From assembly GCA_046349035.1 (NCBI GenBank), contig JAXMDC010000008.1:3700-67699 (forward strand): a DNA stretch of 64,000 nt, written 5' to 3'. The notes under the pieces are model-generated. The model did not search any database, was not told where the DNA came from, and saw nothing but the letters and a program-made list of their open reading frames with translations. Position numbers and translations under genes: made by a program. Source of the stretch: JAXMDC01 sp046349035. GTDB taxonomy: Bacteria > Pseudomonadota > Alphaproteobacteria > Rhizobiales > Kaistiaceae. The number at the start of each line of letters is the position of its first letter. Within the stretch, counting starts at the first letter, position 1. This document shows, piece by piece, positions 1 to 7,537 of this stretch.

Positions 1-428
1 CAGGCGGTCGCGAGCGCGACGCCAGGAGCGACAAAGAGCGCAAAGCCAACGAGGACAGTCAACAAAAAGACAAGCCCAAGACCGAACAGCGAAGGAACCG
101 CTCGGACGGCATGTTCAAGAATTGGACGCAGTTCCGGTGTCTGTCCACTCAGGTCCGTCAAAACGATCCAATTTGCTGCGCCTTGGAACAGCGAATACAC
201 GAGCTGATAGGCCGCAGCGCTGATCCAGAAGGCCGGCGACGACACGACGCTCAGGAATGCGGCTAGCGCGGGGCCTCCGCTCAGATCATCCGGACGCAGT
301 TCTTGGAAACTCGGGATGAAGATGGCGCTGGGAATGGCCAAAAAGAAGATCGATAGCGCTGTGAGCAAGAAAGTGTGTCGCTGCACGACGGTAATTGCGG
401 CCGATAGAAGGTAACGAACAGTTACCAT
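1..428 (-). CDS. Integral membrane protein, N-terminal part (cut by window edge)
   Basis: This reading frame starts with ATG at 428 and stays open for 142 codons to the window edge, so its C-terminus is missing. The visible part has three strongly hydrophobic stretches (about residues 13-36, 52-75 and 113-140), separated by short polar loops. The pattern resembles the membrane domain seen in YciC-like and glycerophosphodiesterase-associated membrane proteins, but I cannot assign a family. No strong ribosome site precedes the ATG. The 278 bases between it and moaA hold nothing I can support. Confidence 0.55.
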   Translation of the reverse strand, partial: MVTVRYLLSAAITVVQRHTFLLTALSIFFLAIPSAIFIPSFQELRPDDLSGGPALAAFLSVVSSPAFWISAAAYQLVYSLFQGAANWIVLTDLSGQTPELRPILEHAVRAVPSLFGLGLVFLLTVLVGFALFVAPGVALATA

Positions 429-706
429 GGAGCCAGTTGATGGCGTGTCCATGTCGCGCAACCCCAGCGTCGCTCACCCAAGAATGCGATGGAAGCTTTT
501 ACCTGCGCAAGCGGTTGAGTTTTCGGGGGCGGCAACCCTCCTGGTCGGATGGACGCCAACGCGTCATTTGCCTCCGGATTCGGCCTTCGGCCAGCCCGAG
601 GACAAGCCCAGTTAGGGCCCAGAATGCCGTCGGAACCGCGGGGGCTGCCCACCAATTTGGGCCGGGCCACCGGGCCACAGTGTGGGTCCGTCGACGAGCC
701 CCCGCC

Positions 707-1774
707 TCAGCCGCCGGTCGTGCTCATGTGGCGCGAGACGGCGGGCTTGGCGCCGCGGCGGTCGATGACGAAGTCGTGGCCCTTGGGCTTGCGCGTGATC
801 GCTTCCTCGATCGCCGCGTGCAGGAGTTCGTCGCCCTCCGATGCCCGGAGCGGCGCGCGAAGGTCGGCGGCGTCCTCCTGGCCGAGGCACATGAACAGCG
901 TGCCGGTGCAGGTGACGCGCACGCGATTGCAGCTCTCGCAGAAATTGTGGGTCAGCGGCGTGATGAAGCCGAGCCGCCCGCCGGTCTCCTTGACCCGCAC
1001 ATAACGCGCCGGGCCGCCGGTCTTGTAGGGGATGTCCTCGAGCGTATAGCGCTCGGCAAGGCGGGCGCGCACCGTCGACAGCGGCAGGTACTGGTCGGTG
1101 CGGTCCTCGTTGACCTCGCCGACCGGCATCGTCTCGATCAGCGTCAGGTCCATGCCGCGGCCGTGCGCCCATTCGAGCAGCGCCGGGATTTCCGCCTCGT
1201 TGTCGTCCTTGAGCGCCACCGCGTTGATCTTGATGGCGAGCCCCGCCGCTTGCGCGGCGTCGATGCCGGCGAGCACCTGCGCGAGGTCGCCCCAGCGGGT
1301 GATCGCCTTGAATTTCACCGGGTCGAGCGTATCGACCGAAACGTTGATGCGCTTGACCCCGTGGCCGGCCAGCTCCTTGGCGTAGCGGGAAAGCTGCGAG
1401 CCGTTGGTGGTCAGCGTCAATTCGTCGAGAGCGCCGGAGGCGAGGTGGCGCGAGAGGCCACCGACCAGGCGCATGATGTCCTTGCGCACCAGCGGCTCGC
1501 CGCCGGTGAGGCGGAGCTTCCGCACGCCGCGCTCGACGAAGGCGCTGCACAAGCGGTCGAGTTCGTCGAGCGAGAGGACGTCGCGCTTCGGGAGGAACGT
1601 CATGTCCTCCTTCATGCAGTAGACGCAGCGGAAGTCGCAGCGGTCGGTCACCGAGACGCGGAGATACGTGATCGCCCGCTGGAAGCGGTCGACCAGCTGC
1701 GGGTAGCGCGAGCGCCCGGGGCGGGCTTCGACCGGCTCTATCTCGGGGAAACTGACGGGGCCGCTGAGGTCCAT
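707..1774 (-). CDS. moaA: GTP 3',8-cyclase MoaA (molybdenum cofactor biosynthesis)
   Basis: MoaA is a radical-SAM enzyme that carries out the first step of molybdopterin synthesis, converting GTP to 3',8-cyclo-GTP with MoaC as partner. The 355-residue protein has the N-terminal cluster Cys46-x3-Cys50-x2-Cys53 and the C-terminal cluster Cys279-x2-Cys282-x13-Cys296 that define the family. It ends in the Gly-Gly tail needed for activity. I chose the ATG at 1774 because the frame extends further upstream but the added residues are not MoaA-like. No other mo genes adjoin it, so it appears to be transcribed alone. It supplies cofactor for the three molybdenum enzymes encoded later in this window. 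Confidence 0.96.
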   Translation of the reverse strand: MDLSGPVSFPEIEPVEARPGRSRYPQLVDRFQRAITYLRVSVTDRCDFRCVYCMKEDMTFLPKRDVLSLDELDRLCSAFVERGVRKLRLTGGEPLVRKDIMRLVGGLSRHLASGALDELTLTTNGSQLSRYAKELAGHGVKRINVSVDTLDPVKFKAITRWGDLAQVLAGIDAAQAAGLAIKINAVALKDDNEAEIPALLEWAHGRGMDLTLIETMPVGEVNEDRTDQYLPLSTVRARLAERYTLEDIPYKTGGPARYVRVKETGGRLGFITPLTHNFCESCNRVRVTCTGTLFMCLGQEDAADLRAPLRASEGDELLHAAIEEAITRKPKGHDFVIDRRGAKPAVSRHMSTTGG

Positions 1775-1915
1775 GAGCGCTATTCTGCCAGGAAACGACG
1801 CTCCCGACAACAGCCCGGAAAACGAGTGTTTCGCCAAACGATTATCATCTGCGACGCGGGGGAGGGGGGCCGCCACGCGCCCGAGCGGGAGTGCCACCGC
1901 GCCGACGGCGCGCGC

Positions 1916-2917
1916 CTACGCCTCCATGTCCACCACCACCCGCCCGCGGATCTTGCCGGCGATGACGTCGCGCGCCGCCGCCTCGATGCCGGCGAAGCCG
2001 ATGGTGTGGGTCATCGCCGCGAGCTTTTCCATGTTCATGAGATGGGCCAGGCGATGCCAGGCGTTGAAGCGGATCGCCTTCGGCTGCCGCACCGAGTCGA
2101 TGCCGATCAGCGAGACGGCGCGGAGGATGAAGGGGGCGACGCTGGTCGGGAGGTCGCTGCCCGCGGCATTGCCGACCGCCGCCACCGCGCCGCCATAGCC
2201 GATCATCGACAGGAGATTGGCGAGGACGACGCCGCCGCAGGAATCGACCGCGCCGGCAAAGCGCTCCTTGGCGAGCGGCTTGACCGGCCCCGTCAGTTCG
2301 CTCCGCGGGATCACCTCGCCGGCGCCGAGGCTCTGGAGGTAGGGGGCTTCTTCCGGCCGCCCGGTGACCGCGACCACCGGATGATGCAGGGCGGAGAGCA
2401 CGGTCACCGCCATCGAGCCGACCCCGCCCGCGGCGCCGGTCACCGCGACCTTGCCGGCGGCGGGCGAGATGCCTGCCTTCTCCAGCGCCATCGCCGCCAG
2501 CATCGCCGTATAGCCGGCAGTGCCGATCGCCATTGTGTCTTTCAGCGTCAGCCCCTCGGGCTTCCTGATCAGCCAGTCGCCATTCACCCGCGCCATGCCG
2601 GCGAAGGCGCCGTAGTGCACCTCGCCGACGCCCCACCCGTTCAGCACCACCTCGTCGCCGGGGTTGAAGTCGGGATGCGTCGAAGCGGTGACGGTGCCGG
2701 CAAAGTCGATGCCGGGGATCATCGGGAAGCGCCGCACCACCGGTAGCTTGCCGGTGATGGCGAGGCCGTCCTTGTAATTGACGGTCGAATAGCGGACGGC
2801 GACGGTGACGTTGCCCTCCATGAGATCGCTCTCGCCGATCTCCTCGATCGCTGCGGTCTGCGCTTTGGTCGCCTCGTCGCGGCGGACGATGAGTGCTTTG
2901 AAACGCGCGCCGGCCAT
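1916..2917 (-). CDS. acuI: AcuI/YhdH-type NADPH-dependent acrylyl-CoA reductase (quinone oxidoreductase family)
   Basis: This 333-residue protein is a zinc-free medium-chain dehydrogenase/reductase. The GroES-like fold covers roughly residues 1-125. The Rossmann domain follows, with the nucleotide loop GAAGGVGS at 161-168. Motifs such as STVNYKDGLAITGK and IPGIDFAGTV are typical of the YhdH/AcuI subgroup, which reduces acryloyl-CoA to propionyl-CoA and protects against acrylate. Its true substrate here is inferred. The gene sits between moaA and an MFS transporter on the same strand, with about 75 bases on the transporter side. No propionate or DMSP genes are nearby to support the assignment by context. 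Confidence 0.85.
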   Translation of the reverse strand: MAGARFKALIVRRDEATKAQTAAIEEIGESDLMEGNVTVAVRYSTVNYKDGLAITGKLPVVRRFPMIPGIDFAGTVTASTHPDFNPGDEVVLNGWGVGEVHYGAFAGMARVNGDWLIRKPEGLTLKDTMAIGTAGYTAMLAAMALEKAGISPAAGKVAVTGAAGGVGSMAVTVLSALHHPVVAVTGRPEEAPYLQSLGAGEVIPRSELTGPVKPLAKERFAGAVDSCGGVVLANLLSMIGYGGAVAAVGNAAGSDLPTSVAPFILRAVSLIGIDSVRQPKAIRFNAWHRLAHLMNMEKLAAMTHTIGFAGIEAAARDVIAGKIRGRVVVDMEA

Positions 2918-2992
2918 TTGCCCCGTATCCTCTGCCTTGCTGCGGCAAGGCTTAGCGGAAAGGGCGGGGCGGGGCCAAGGGCGGCGGCGCGC

Positions 2993-4240
2993 CTACTCCG
3001 CCGCGACCAGCCGCGCCACCGGCCGCTCGACGATCGGCACGTGCACGAGCGCCGCAAAGACGCCGAGCGCCACCGAGGCCCACCAGATGGCGTTGTAGGA
3101 GCCGGTGGTGTCGTAGAGCCGGCCGCCGAGCCAGACGCCGAGGAACGAGCCGACCTGGTGCGAGAAGAAGACAAATCCGAACAGCGTCGCCATGTAGCGC
3201 GTGCCGAACATCACCCCGACCAGGCCCTGCGTCGCCGGCACGGTCGAGAGCCAGAGGAGGCCCATCGCCACCGAAAAGGCGATGACGCTGAAGATGCTCG
3301 GCGGCGCCAGCACGAAGAGCGCGATCGCCACCGCCCGCGAGAAGTAGATCGTCGAGAGCAGCCAGCGCCGGGGATAGCTGTTGGCCAGCATGCCGACGGC
3401 GATCGAGCCGGCGATGTTGAAGAGGCCGATCAGCGCCAGCGCCGTCGCCCCCCAGGCCGAACCGATGCCGATATCGTTGAGATAGGACGGCAGGTGGTTG
3501 GTGATGAAGGCGATATGGAAGCCGCAGACGAAGAAGCCGGCGACCAGCCACCGGTAAGACGGGTGGGCGAACGCCTCGGCGAGCGCCGCCGGAAGGCTCT
3601 GGTCGGCATGCTTGGCGCCGGCGGCGCGGGTCGGCGCCGGCTTGCCGCGGATGACGACCGAGAGGACCGTCACCGCCAGCGAGATCGCCGCGAAGGTGAG
3701 CAGCGTCCGCTCCCAGCCATTGGCCTGGATCAGCCCCTGCGCCAGCGGCGCGAAGATGAACTGGCCGAGCGATCCCGCCGCCGTGCCGAGGCCGAAGGCG
3801 AGCGAGCGCATCCGCTCCGGCAGGAGCCGGGCGAAGGCGGCAAGGACGAGGAAGAACGCCGAGCCGGCGATGCCGATGCCGAACAGGACGCCGAGCGTCA
3901 GGTCGAGCTGGAGGGGTGTCGAGGCGACGGTCGTCAGCGCCAGCCCCGCCGCGTAGAGGACGACGCCGACGCAAAGGACGCGCGCCGTGCCGAAGCGGTC
4001 GGCGAGCATCCCGGCGAAGGGCTGGCCGATCCCCCAGGCAAGGTTCTGGATGGCGACGGCGAAGGCGAAGATCTCGCGGTTCCAGCCGTGGCTGCCGATG
4101 ATCGGCTGCATGAAGAAGCCGGTGGTCGAGCGGGGCCCGAAGGTCAGCACGGCGATGGTGCAGCCGACGACGATGATGGTGAGGGGCCGGCGGAAAAAGC
4201 TCTGAACCCCAAGGGTCGCGGGAGCGGGCAGGGCGGTCAT
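2993..4240 (-). CDS. MFS transporter, oxalate/formate- or monocarboxylate-type
   Basis: The 415-residue protein has twelve predicted hydrophobic segments with a hydrophilic centre (about residues 200-225). It carries the major-facilitator loop motif GMLADRFGTARVL between helices 2 and 3. The N-terminal pattern GPRSTTGFFMQPI and overall layout resemble the oxalate/formate antiporter and monocarboxylate branch. This would fit uptake of a small organic acid, but the substrate cannot be read from the sequence. A 13-bp perfect palindrome lies about 110 bases upstream of the start and may be an operator for this gene. Confidence 0.8.
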   Translation of the reverse strand: MTALPAPATLGVQSFFRRPLTIIVVGCTIAVLTFGPRSTTGFFMQPIIGSHGWNREIFAFAVAIQNLAWGIGQPFAGMLADRFGTARVLCVGVVLYAAGLALTTVASTPLQLDLTLGVLFGIGIAGSAFFLVLAAFARLLPERMRSLAFGLGTAAGSLGQFIFAPLAQGLIQANGWERTLLTFAAISLAVTVLSVVIRGKPAPTRAAGAKHADQSLPAALAEAFAHPSYRWLVAGFFVCGFHIAFITNHLPSYLNDIGIGSAWGATALALIGLFNIAGSIAVGMLANSYPRRWLLSTIYFSRAVAIALFVLAPPSIFSVIAFSVAMGLLWLSTVPATQGLVGVMFGTRYMATLFGFVFFSHQVGSFLGVWLGGRLYDTTGSYNAIWWASVALGVFAALVHVPIVERPVARLVAAE

Positions 4241-4347
4241 GGCGCGGCGCCTCTTGCGGGCACCGGCGGGGAATCGGGCCCGGCCGGCGACGGGAAGCGC
4301 GGACTATAGGCGGGCGCGATCCATTAGAGGAGTGAAAGCTCCTGATT

Positions 4348-4374
4348 CCATCCATTCATGGCATGAATGGATGG
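4348..4374. repeat. Perfect 13-bp inverted repeat with 1-base centre
   Basis: Bases 4348-4360 (CCATCCATTCATG) and 4362-4374 (CATGAATGGATGG) are exact reverse complements around a single G. The site lies between the start of the MFS gene (4240) and the stop of the NAD(P)-binding gene (4385). No run of T follows on either strand, so a regulator-binding palindrome is more likely than an intrinsic terminator. The AT-rich arms stand out in this GC-rich DNA. Confidence 0.7.
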
Positions 4375-4384
4375 CGGGGGCGCG

Positions 4385-5104
4385 CTACCCCGCGCGGGCC
4401 TTGCCGTCGGCGAGCGCGACGCCGACGCGCTTCTTCGAGAACGGGCCGTTCTTGCCGAGATTGTCGAGGATCGCCCGCGCCGCATCCTCATAGGAAATCC
4501 GGAGCCGGGGTACCGCCTGGATGAAGGCGAGCGACAATGCCGGCCGCGGCAGGAAATTGGTGAAGCCTGGCAGCGCCACCGGCCAGGTGTCGGCCGTCAC
4601 AACCAGGCCCCGGCTCGCCTCGCCGTTCGGCGCCTCGACCATCGGCCCTGGACAGAGCATCGACCAGTCGAGGTCGGTCGCCTTGACCGCGTTCCAATTG
4701 GTGCGATGCGCTTCGGAAATCTTCGGTATGCCGGGAAGCTCCAGCGAGGTGATCGACTTTCCCGGCACGTCGAGGACGCCGGCGCCGCCGAACAGCCAGA
4801 AGCGGCCGCCGGGGCCGAGCGCCTCGGCGGCGGCGCGGATCACCGCCTGCACCAGCGCAACGAAGGCCGGCCCGTCGCGGAGATAGCCGGCGGCATTGAT
4901 GACCGCGTCGTGGCCGCGGAGGGCCGCGACCAGGGCGGCATGGTCGGAGAACGCCACCTGCCGGATCGTCAGGCGGGGGGCGGCGAGGGCGGCGGCCTTG
5001 GCCGCGTCGCGGACGATGGCCGTGACCTCGTGGCCGTCGGCGAGGGCGGCTCGCACCAGCCTTCGCCCGCTGTCGCCGGTTGCGCCGAGAATGGCGAGCT
5101 TCAT
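4385..5104 (-). CDS. NAD(P)-binding atypical SDR (NmrA/YwnB-like)
   Basis: This 239-residue protein begins with a beta strand and the nucleotide loop GATGDSG (residues 7-13), typical of atypical short-chain dehydrogenases of the NAD(P)H-binding/NmrA type. The classical YxxxK catalytic pair is not evident. A redox-sensing or quinone-reductase-like role is therefore as likely as dehydrogenase activity. The gene follows doxX by 13 bases on the same strand. The pair faces an HxlR regulator, an arrangement often linked to electrophile or quinone stress. The specific function is unknown. Confidence 0.8.
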   Translation of the reverse strand: MKLAILGATGDSGRRLVRAALADGHEVTAIVRDAAKAAALAAPRLTIRQVAFSDHAALVAALRGHDAVINAAGYLRDGPAFVALVQAVIRAAAEALGPGGRFWLFGGAGVLDVPGKSITSLELPGIPKISEAHRTNWNAVKATDLDWSMLCPGPMVEAPNGEASRGLVVTADTWPVALPGFTNFLPRPALSLAFIQAVPRLRISYEDAARAILDNLGKNGPFSKKRVGVALADGKARAG

Positions 5105-5117
5105 GTGCGTCTCCGTC

Positions 5118-5498
5118 TCAAAGTCCGAGCAGTCCCTTGCGCGCCCAAAGGACGAACAGCGAGAGCGCCAGCAGGACGGCGTTGAGGGGGAGGCTCTCGA
5201 CTTCGCCGCGGCGCAGATGGAAGGCGCCCGCCAGCACTTGGATGAGGCTGAGGCCGAGCGCGGCGAGCGGCGTCAGCCAGGCGAGGATGCCGGTCAGCAC
5301 CGGGAGGACGAGGCCGAGCGCGCCGGCGATTTCGGCGCCGCCGACGAAACGCGCCAAGCGGGGCATGTCGGCCACCCACGGCAGGCGGCCGGCGAGCTTG
5401 TCGATCGGCCGGAACGCCTTGAGGAGACCCGCCAGGCCGTACAGCGCGACCAAGACCGCCGTCGCGGCCCACACCCAGAAATCCAGCGTCCCGAACAT
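5118..5498 (-). CDS. DoxX family membrane protein
   Basis: This is a small membrane protein of 126 residues with four hydrophobic segments, including one ending in the GAxxLRRGE-type loop near residue 100. DoxX-like proteins are linked to quinone- or thiol-based redox processes, but their biochemical role is mostly undefined. I placed the start at ATG 5498 because GGGGGAG lies directly upstream. The frame extends about 31 codons further but loses family similarity. It is probably the first gene of a two-gene unit with the NAD(P)-binding gene, and divergent from the HxlR gene. Confidence 0.82.
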   Translation of the reverse strand: MFGTLDFWVWAATAVLVALYGLAGLLKAFRPIDKLAGRLPWVADMPRLARFVGGAEIAGALGLVLPVLTGILAWLTPLAALGLSLIQVLAGAFHLRRGEVESLPLNAVLLALSLFVLWARKGLLGL

Positions 5499-5560
5499 CG
5501 GCGGCTCCCCCGAGAAGTGCCCGCGCAAACCGATCGCTCGCAGCGAACAAAATGTGCTAT

Positions 5561-5577
5561 AGGAACATAATGTTCCT
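5561..5577. promoter_or_regulatory. Palindromic operator between divergent doxX and hxlR genes
   Basis: AGGAACAT (5561-5568) and ATGTTCCT (5570-5577) form a perfect 8-bp inverted repeat around one A. The site lies between the start codons at 5498 (minus) and 5648 (plus). HxlR-family dimers commonly bind such palindromes in their own intergenic region, so this is the probable site where the adjacent regulator controls both directions. Confidence 0.75.
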
Positions 5578-5647
5578 AACTGCGGTCGCAAGAATGCACA
5601 GCCCTGTGCGCTGCGATCACCGATGTGCGTGTCCGGGAGTCGCGCGA

Positions 5648-6115
5648 ATGGCGAACAAGACCCTGGCGGGCTGGACGCTCGGCGAAGTCGGCGACGCCGA
5701 TCACGGCGATTGCCGCGCCGTGACCGAGATCCTCGACCGCGTCGGCGACAAGTGGACGGTCATGGTGGTCGGTGCGCTGGCGCAGGGGCCGGTCCGCTTC
5801 AACGCGCTGCAGCGCTCGATCGAAGGCGTCTCGCACCGCATGCTGACGCTGACGCTGCGCGGTCTGCAGCGTGACGGCGTCGTCCGCCGCACCGCCTATC
5901 CGACCACGCCGCCGAAGGTCGAGTACGAGCTGACCGCGCTCGGCACCTCGCTGATCAAGCCGCTCTACGGGCTGTTTCAATGGGCGAGGGAGAACCGCCG
6001 CGACATCGAGCGCGAGCGAGCGGCGTTCGACCGGGCCGCTGCCGGCGGCGGCCGCCCTCCCGCGCCCGGTACTCGGCGGAGTGCGGCAAGGGCGCTCGGC
6101 GTCCGCTCGGCCTGA
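5648..6115 (+). CDS. HxlR-family winged-helix transcriptional regulator
   Basis: This 155-residue protein contains the HxlR winged helix: a Cys near the start of the domain (DCRAVTEIL), the KWTVMVVGAL helix, the recognition helix around GVSHRMLTLTLRGLQRDG, and the wing ending in VEYELTALG. The upstream in-frame extension from 5552 would overlap the palindromic operator. I therefore prefer ATG 5648, which has GGGAG about 10 bases before it. Regulators of this family often sense aldehydes, quinones or disulfide stress through the N-terminal Cys. It very likely controls the divergent doxX/NAD(P)-binding pair. Confidence 0.88.
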   Translation: MANKTLAGWTLGEVGDADHGDCRAVTEILDRVGDKWTVMVVGALAQGPVRFNALQRSIEGVSHRMLTLTLRGLQRDGVVRRTAYPTTPPKVEYELTALGTSLIKPLYGLFQWARENRRDIERERAAFDRAAAGGGRPPAPGTRRSAARALGVRSA

Positions 6116-6243
6116 CGGCGCCGGCGCGGCCATGCGTCCCCGCGCCGCGGGACGCGGACTCCCCGCCCGGCCGCTCCGACCCTATATTGGCCGCTACCGG
6201 CTCCGCGGGCCCTTGCCTTGCAGCCGGTATTTTTGGACTGGAC

Positions 6244-6264
6244 TTATGCTCAAAATGAGCATAA
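6244..6264. promoter_or_regulatory. Palindromic operator upstream of nadABC (NadQ-type candidate)
   Basis: TTATGCTCA (6244-6252) and TGAGCATAA (6256-6264) are exact reverse complements separated by AAA. The site lies about 97 bases before the nadA start. Alphaproteobacterial de novo NAD operons are known to be controlled by the repressor NadQ, and this palindrome is placed as its operator would be. The match to the NadQ consensus is from memory and not verified. Confidence 0.65.
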
Positions 6265-6360
6265 TGTTCGGGACGTAGAGGAGCCAGGGTCCGGCCGGCG
6301 TTGAAAGGCTGGATTTTCGGGTGGTTTGGAACCCCCCGGTTTTGTGTGGTGAGGGCGGCT

Positions 6361-7467
6361 ATGACAACCCTTTTCCGCCATCCTTCGCTGTCCGGCACGC
6401 CGACCAACGCGGCCGGCCTCCCGCGTTTTCCCGCGGTCGAGATGCCGGTCGCCGGCTATGCCCGCCTGCCGATGCCCGACCTCGCCTATACGCCCGAGGT
6501 GGCCGAGGCGACGGCGCATCTCTATGAGCGCGTCAAGGACGTCATCCCGGCCATCGAGTGGCCGGTGCATGCGCCGTACATCAAGGCGATCAACGAGCTG
6601 AAGAAGGTGCGCAACGCCGTCATCCTCGCGCACAACTACCAGCCGCCGGAGATCTTCCACACCGTTGCCGACTTCGTCGGCGACTCGCTGCAGCTCGCCC
6701 GCGAGGCGCAGAAGACCGACGCCGAGGTGATCGTCCAGGCCGGCGTCCACTTCATGGCCGAGACCTCCAAGGTGCTGAACCCGCAGAAGACGGTGCTGAT
6801 CCCGGATCGGCTGGCCGGCTGCTCGCTCGCCGCCTCGATCACCGCCGCCGATGTGCGGCTGCTGCGCCAGCGCTACCCAGGCGTCCCGATCGTCACCTAC
6901 GTCAACACCTCGGCCGAGGTGAAGGCGGAGAGCGACATCACCTGCACCTCGGCCAACGCGGTGAAGGTGGTGGAGAGCCTCGGCACCGATCGCGTCATCC
7001 TCATCCCCGACGAGTATCTGGCCAAGTACGTCGCCAGCCAGACCAAGGTGAAGATCGTCGCCTGGCACGGCCACTGCGAGGTGCATGAGCGCTTCACCGC
7101 CGAGGAGCTGCTCGCCTACAAGGCGGCGCATCCCGGCATGGAGATCATTGCCCATCCGGAATGCTCGCCGGAGGTTCTTGCCGTTGCCGATTTCACCGGC
7201 TCGACGTCGGCGATGATCAAGTGGGTCAAGGAGCGCAAGCCGCCGAAAGCGCTCCTCGTCACCGAATGCTCGATGGCCGCCGACATCAAGGTCGAGGTGC
7301 CGGAGACCGAGTTCGTCGGTCCCTGCAATCTCTGCCCGCACATGCGGCGGATCACCTTGCCGAAGATCCTCGAGAGCCTGGTCAACATGACCGGCGAGGT
7401 CACCGTCGCCCCGGCCGTCGCCGCCCGTGCCCGCCGCGCCGTCGAGGCGATGATCGCGGTCAAGTGA
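6361..7467 (+). CDS. nadA: Quinolinate synthase NadA
   Basis: NadA condenses iminoaspartate from NadB with dihydroxyacetone phosphate to give quinolinate, using a [4Fe-4S] cluster. The 368-residue protein has the conserved cluster cysteines with the expected spacing of about 85: Cys154 (LAGCSLA), Cys239 (WHGHCEVH) and Cys322/325 (GPCNLCPHM). It also has the substrate motifs AHNYQPPEI and HPECSPEV. I chose ATG 6361. An in-frame ATG 20 codons upstream would add a non-conserved tail. It is the first gene of a nadA-nadB-nadC operon preceded by a palindromic operator. Confidence 0.97.
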   Translation: MTTLFRHPSLSGTPTNAAGLPRFPAVEMPVAGYARLPMPDLAYTPEVAEATAHLYERVKDVIPAIEWPVHAPYIKAINELKKVRNAVILAHNYQPPEIFHTVADFVGDSLQLAREAQKTDAEVIVQAGVHFMAETSKVLNPQKTVLIPDRLAGCSLAASITAADVRLLRQRYPGVPIVTYVNTSAEVKAESDITCTSANAVKVVESLGTDRVILIPDEYLAKYVASQTKVKIVAWHGHCEVHERFTAEELLAYKAAHPGMEIIAHPECSPEVLAVADFTGSTSAMIKWVKERKPPKALLVTECSMAADIKVEVPETEFVGPCNLCPHMRRITLPKILESLVNMTGEVTVAPAVAARARRAVEAMIAVK

Positions 7468-7537
7468 GGCGCGCCCGGCAGGTTCCTCACCCGCGAAGCG
7501 GGGGAGGAGCGGGGCGGCCCGCCTCGGCCGGCGCGCC

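Noticed and set aside
395..2746. Long open frame on the plus strand (783 codons) over moaA and the AcuI gene
   Set aside because: It lies opposite two well-supported genes and its translation is Arg/Ala/Gly-rich without domains. It is a high-GC shadow.
4348..4374. The 13-bp palindrome as an intrinsic terminator
   Set aside because: There is no T-run on either side, so an operator is the better reading.
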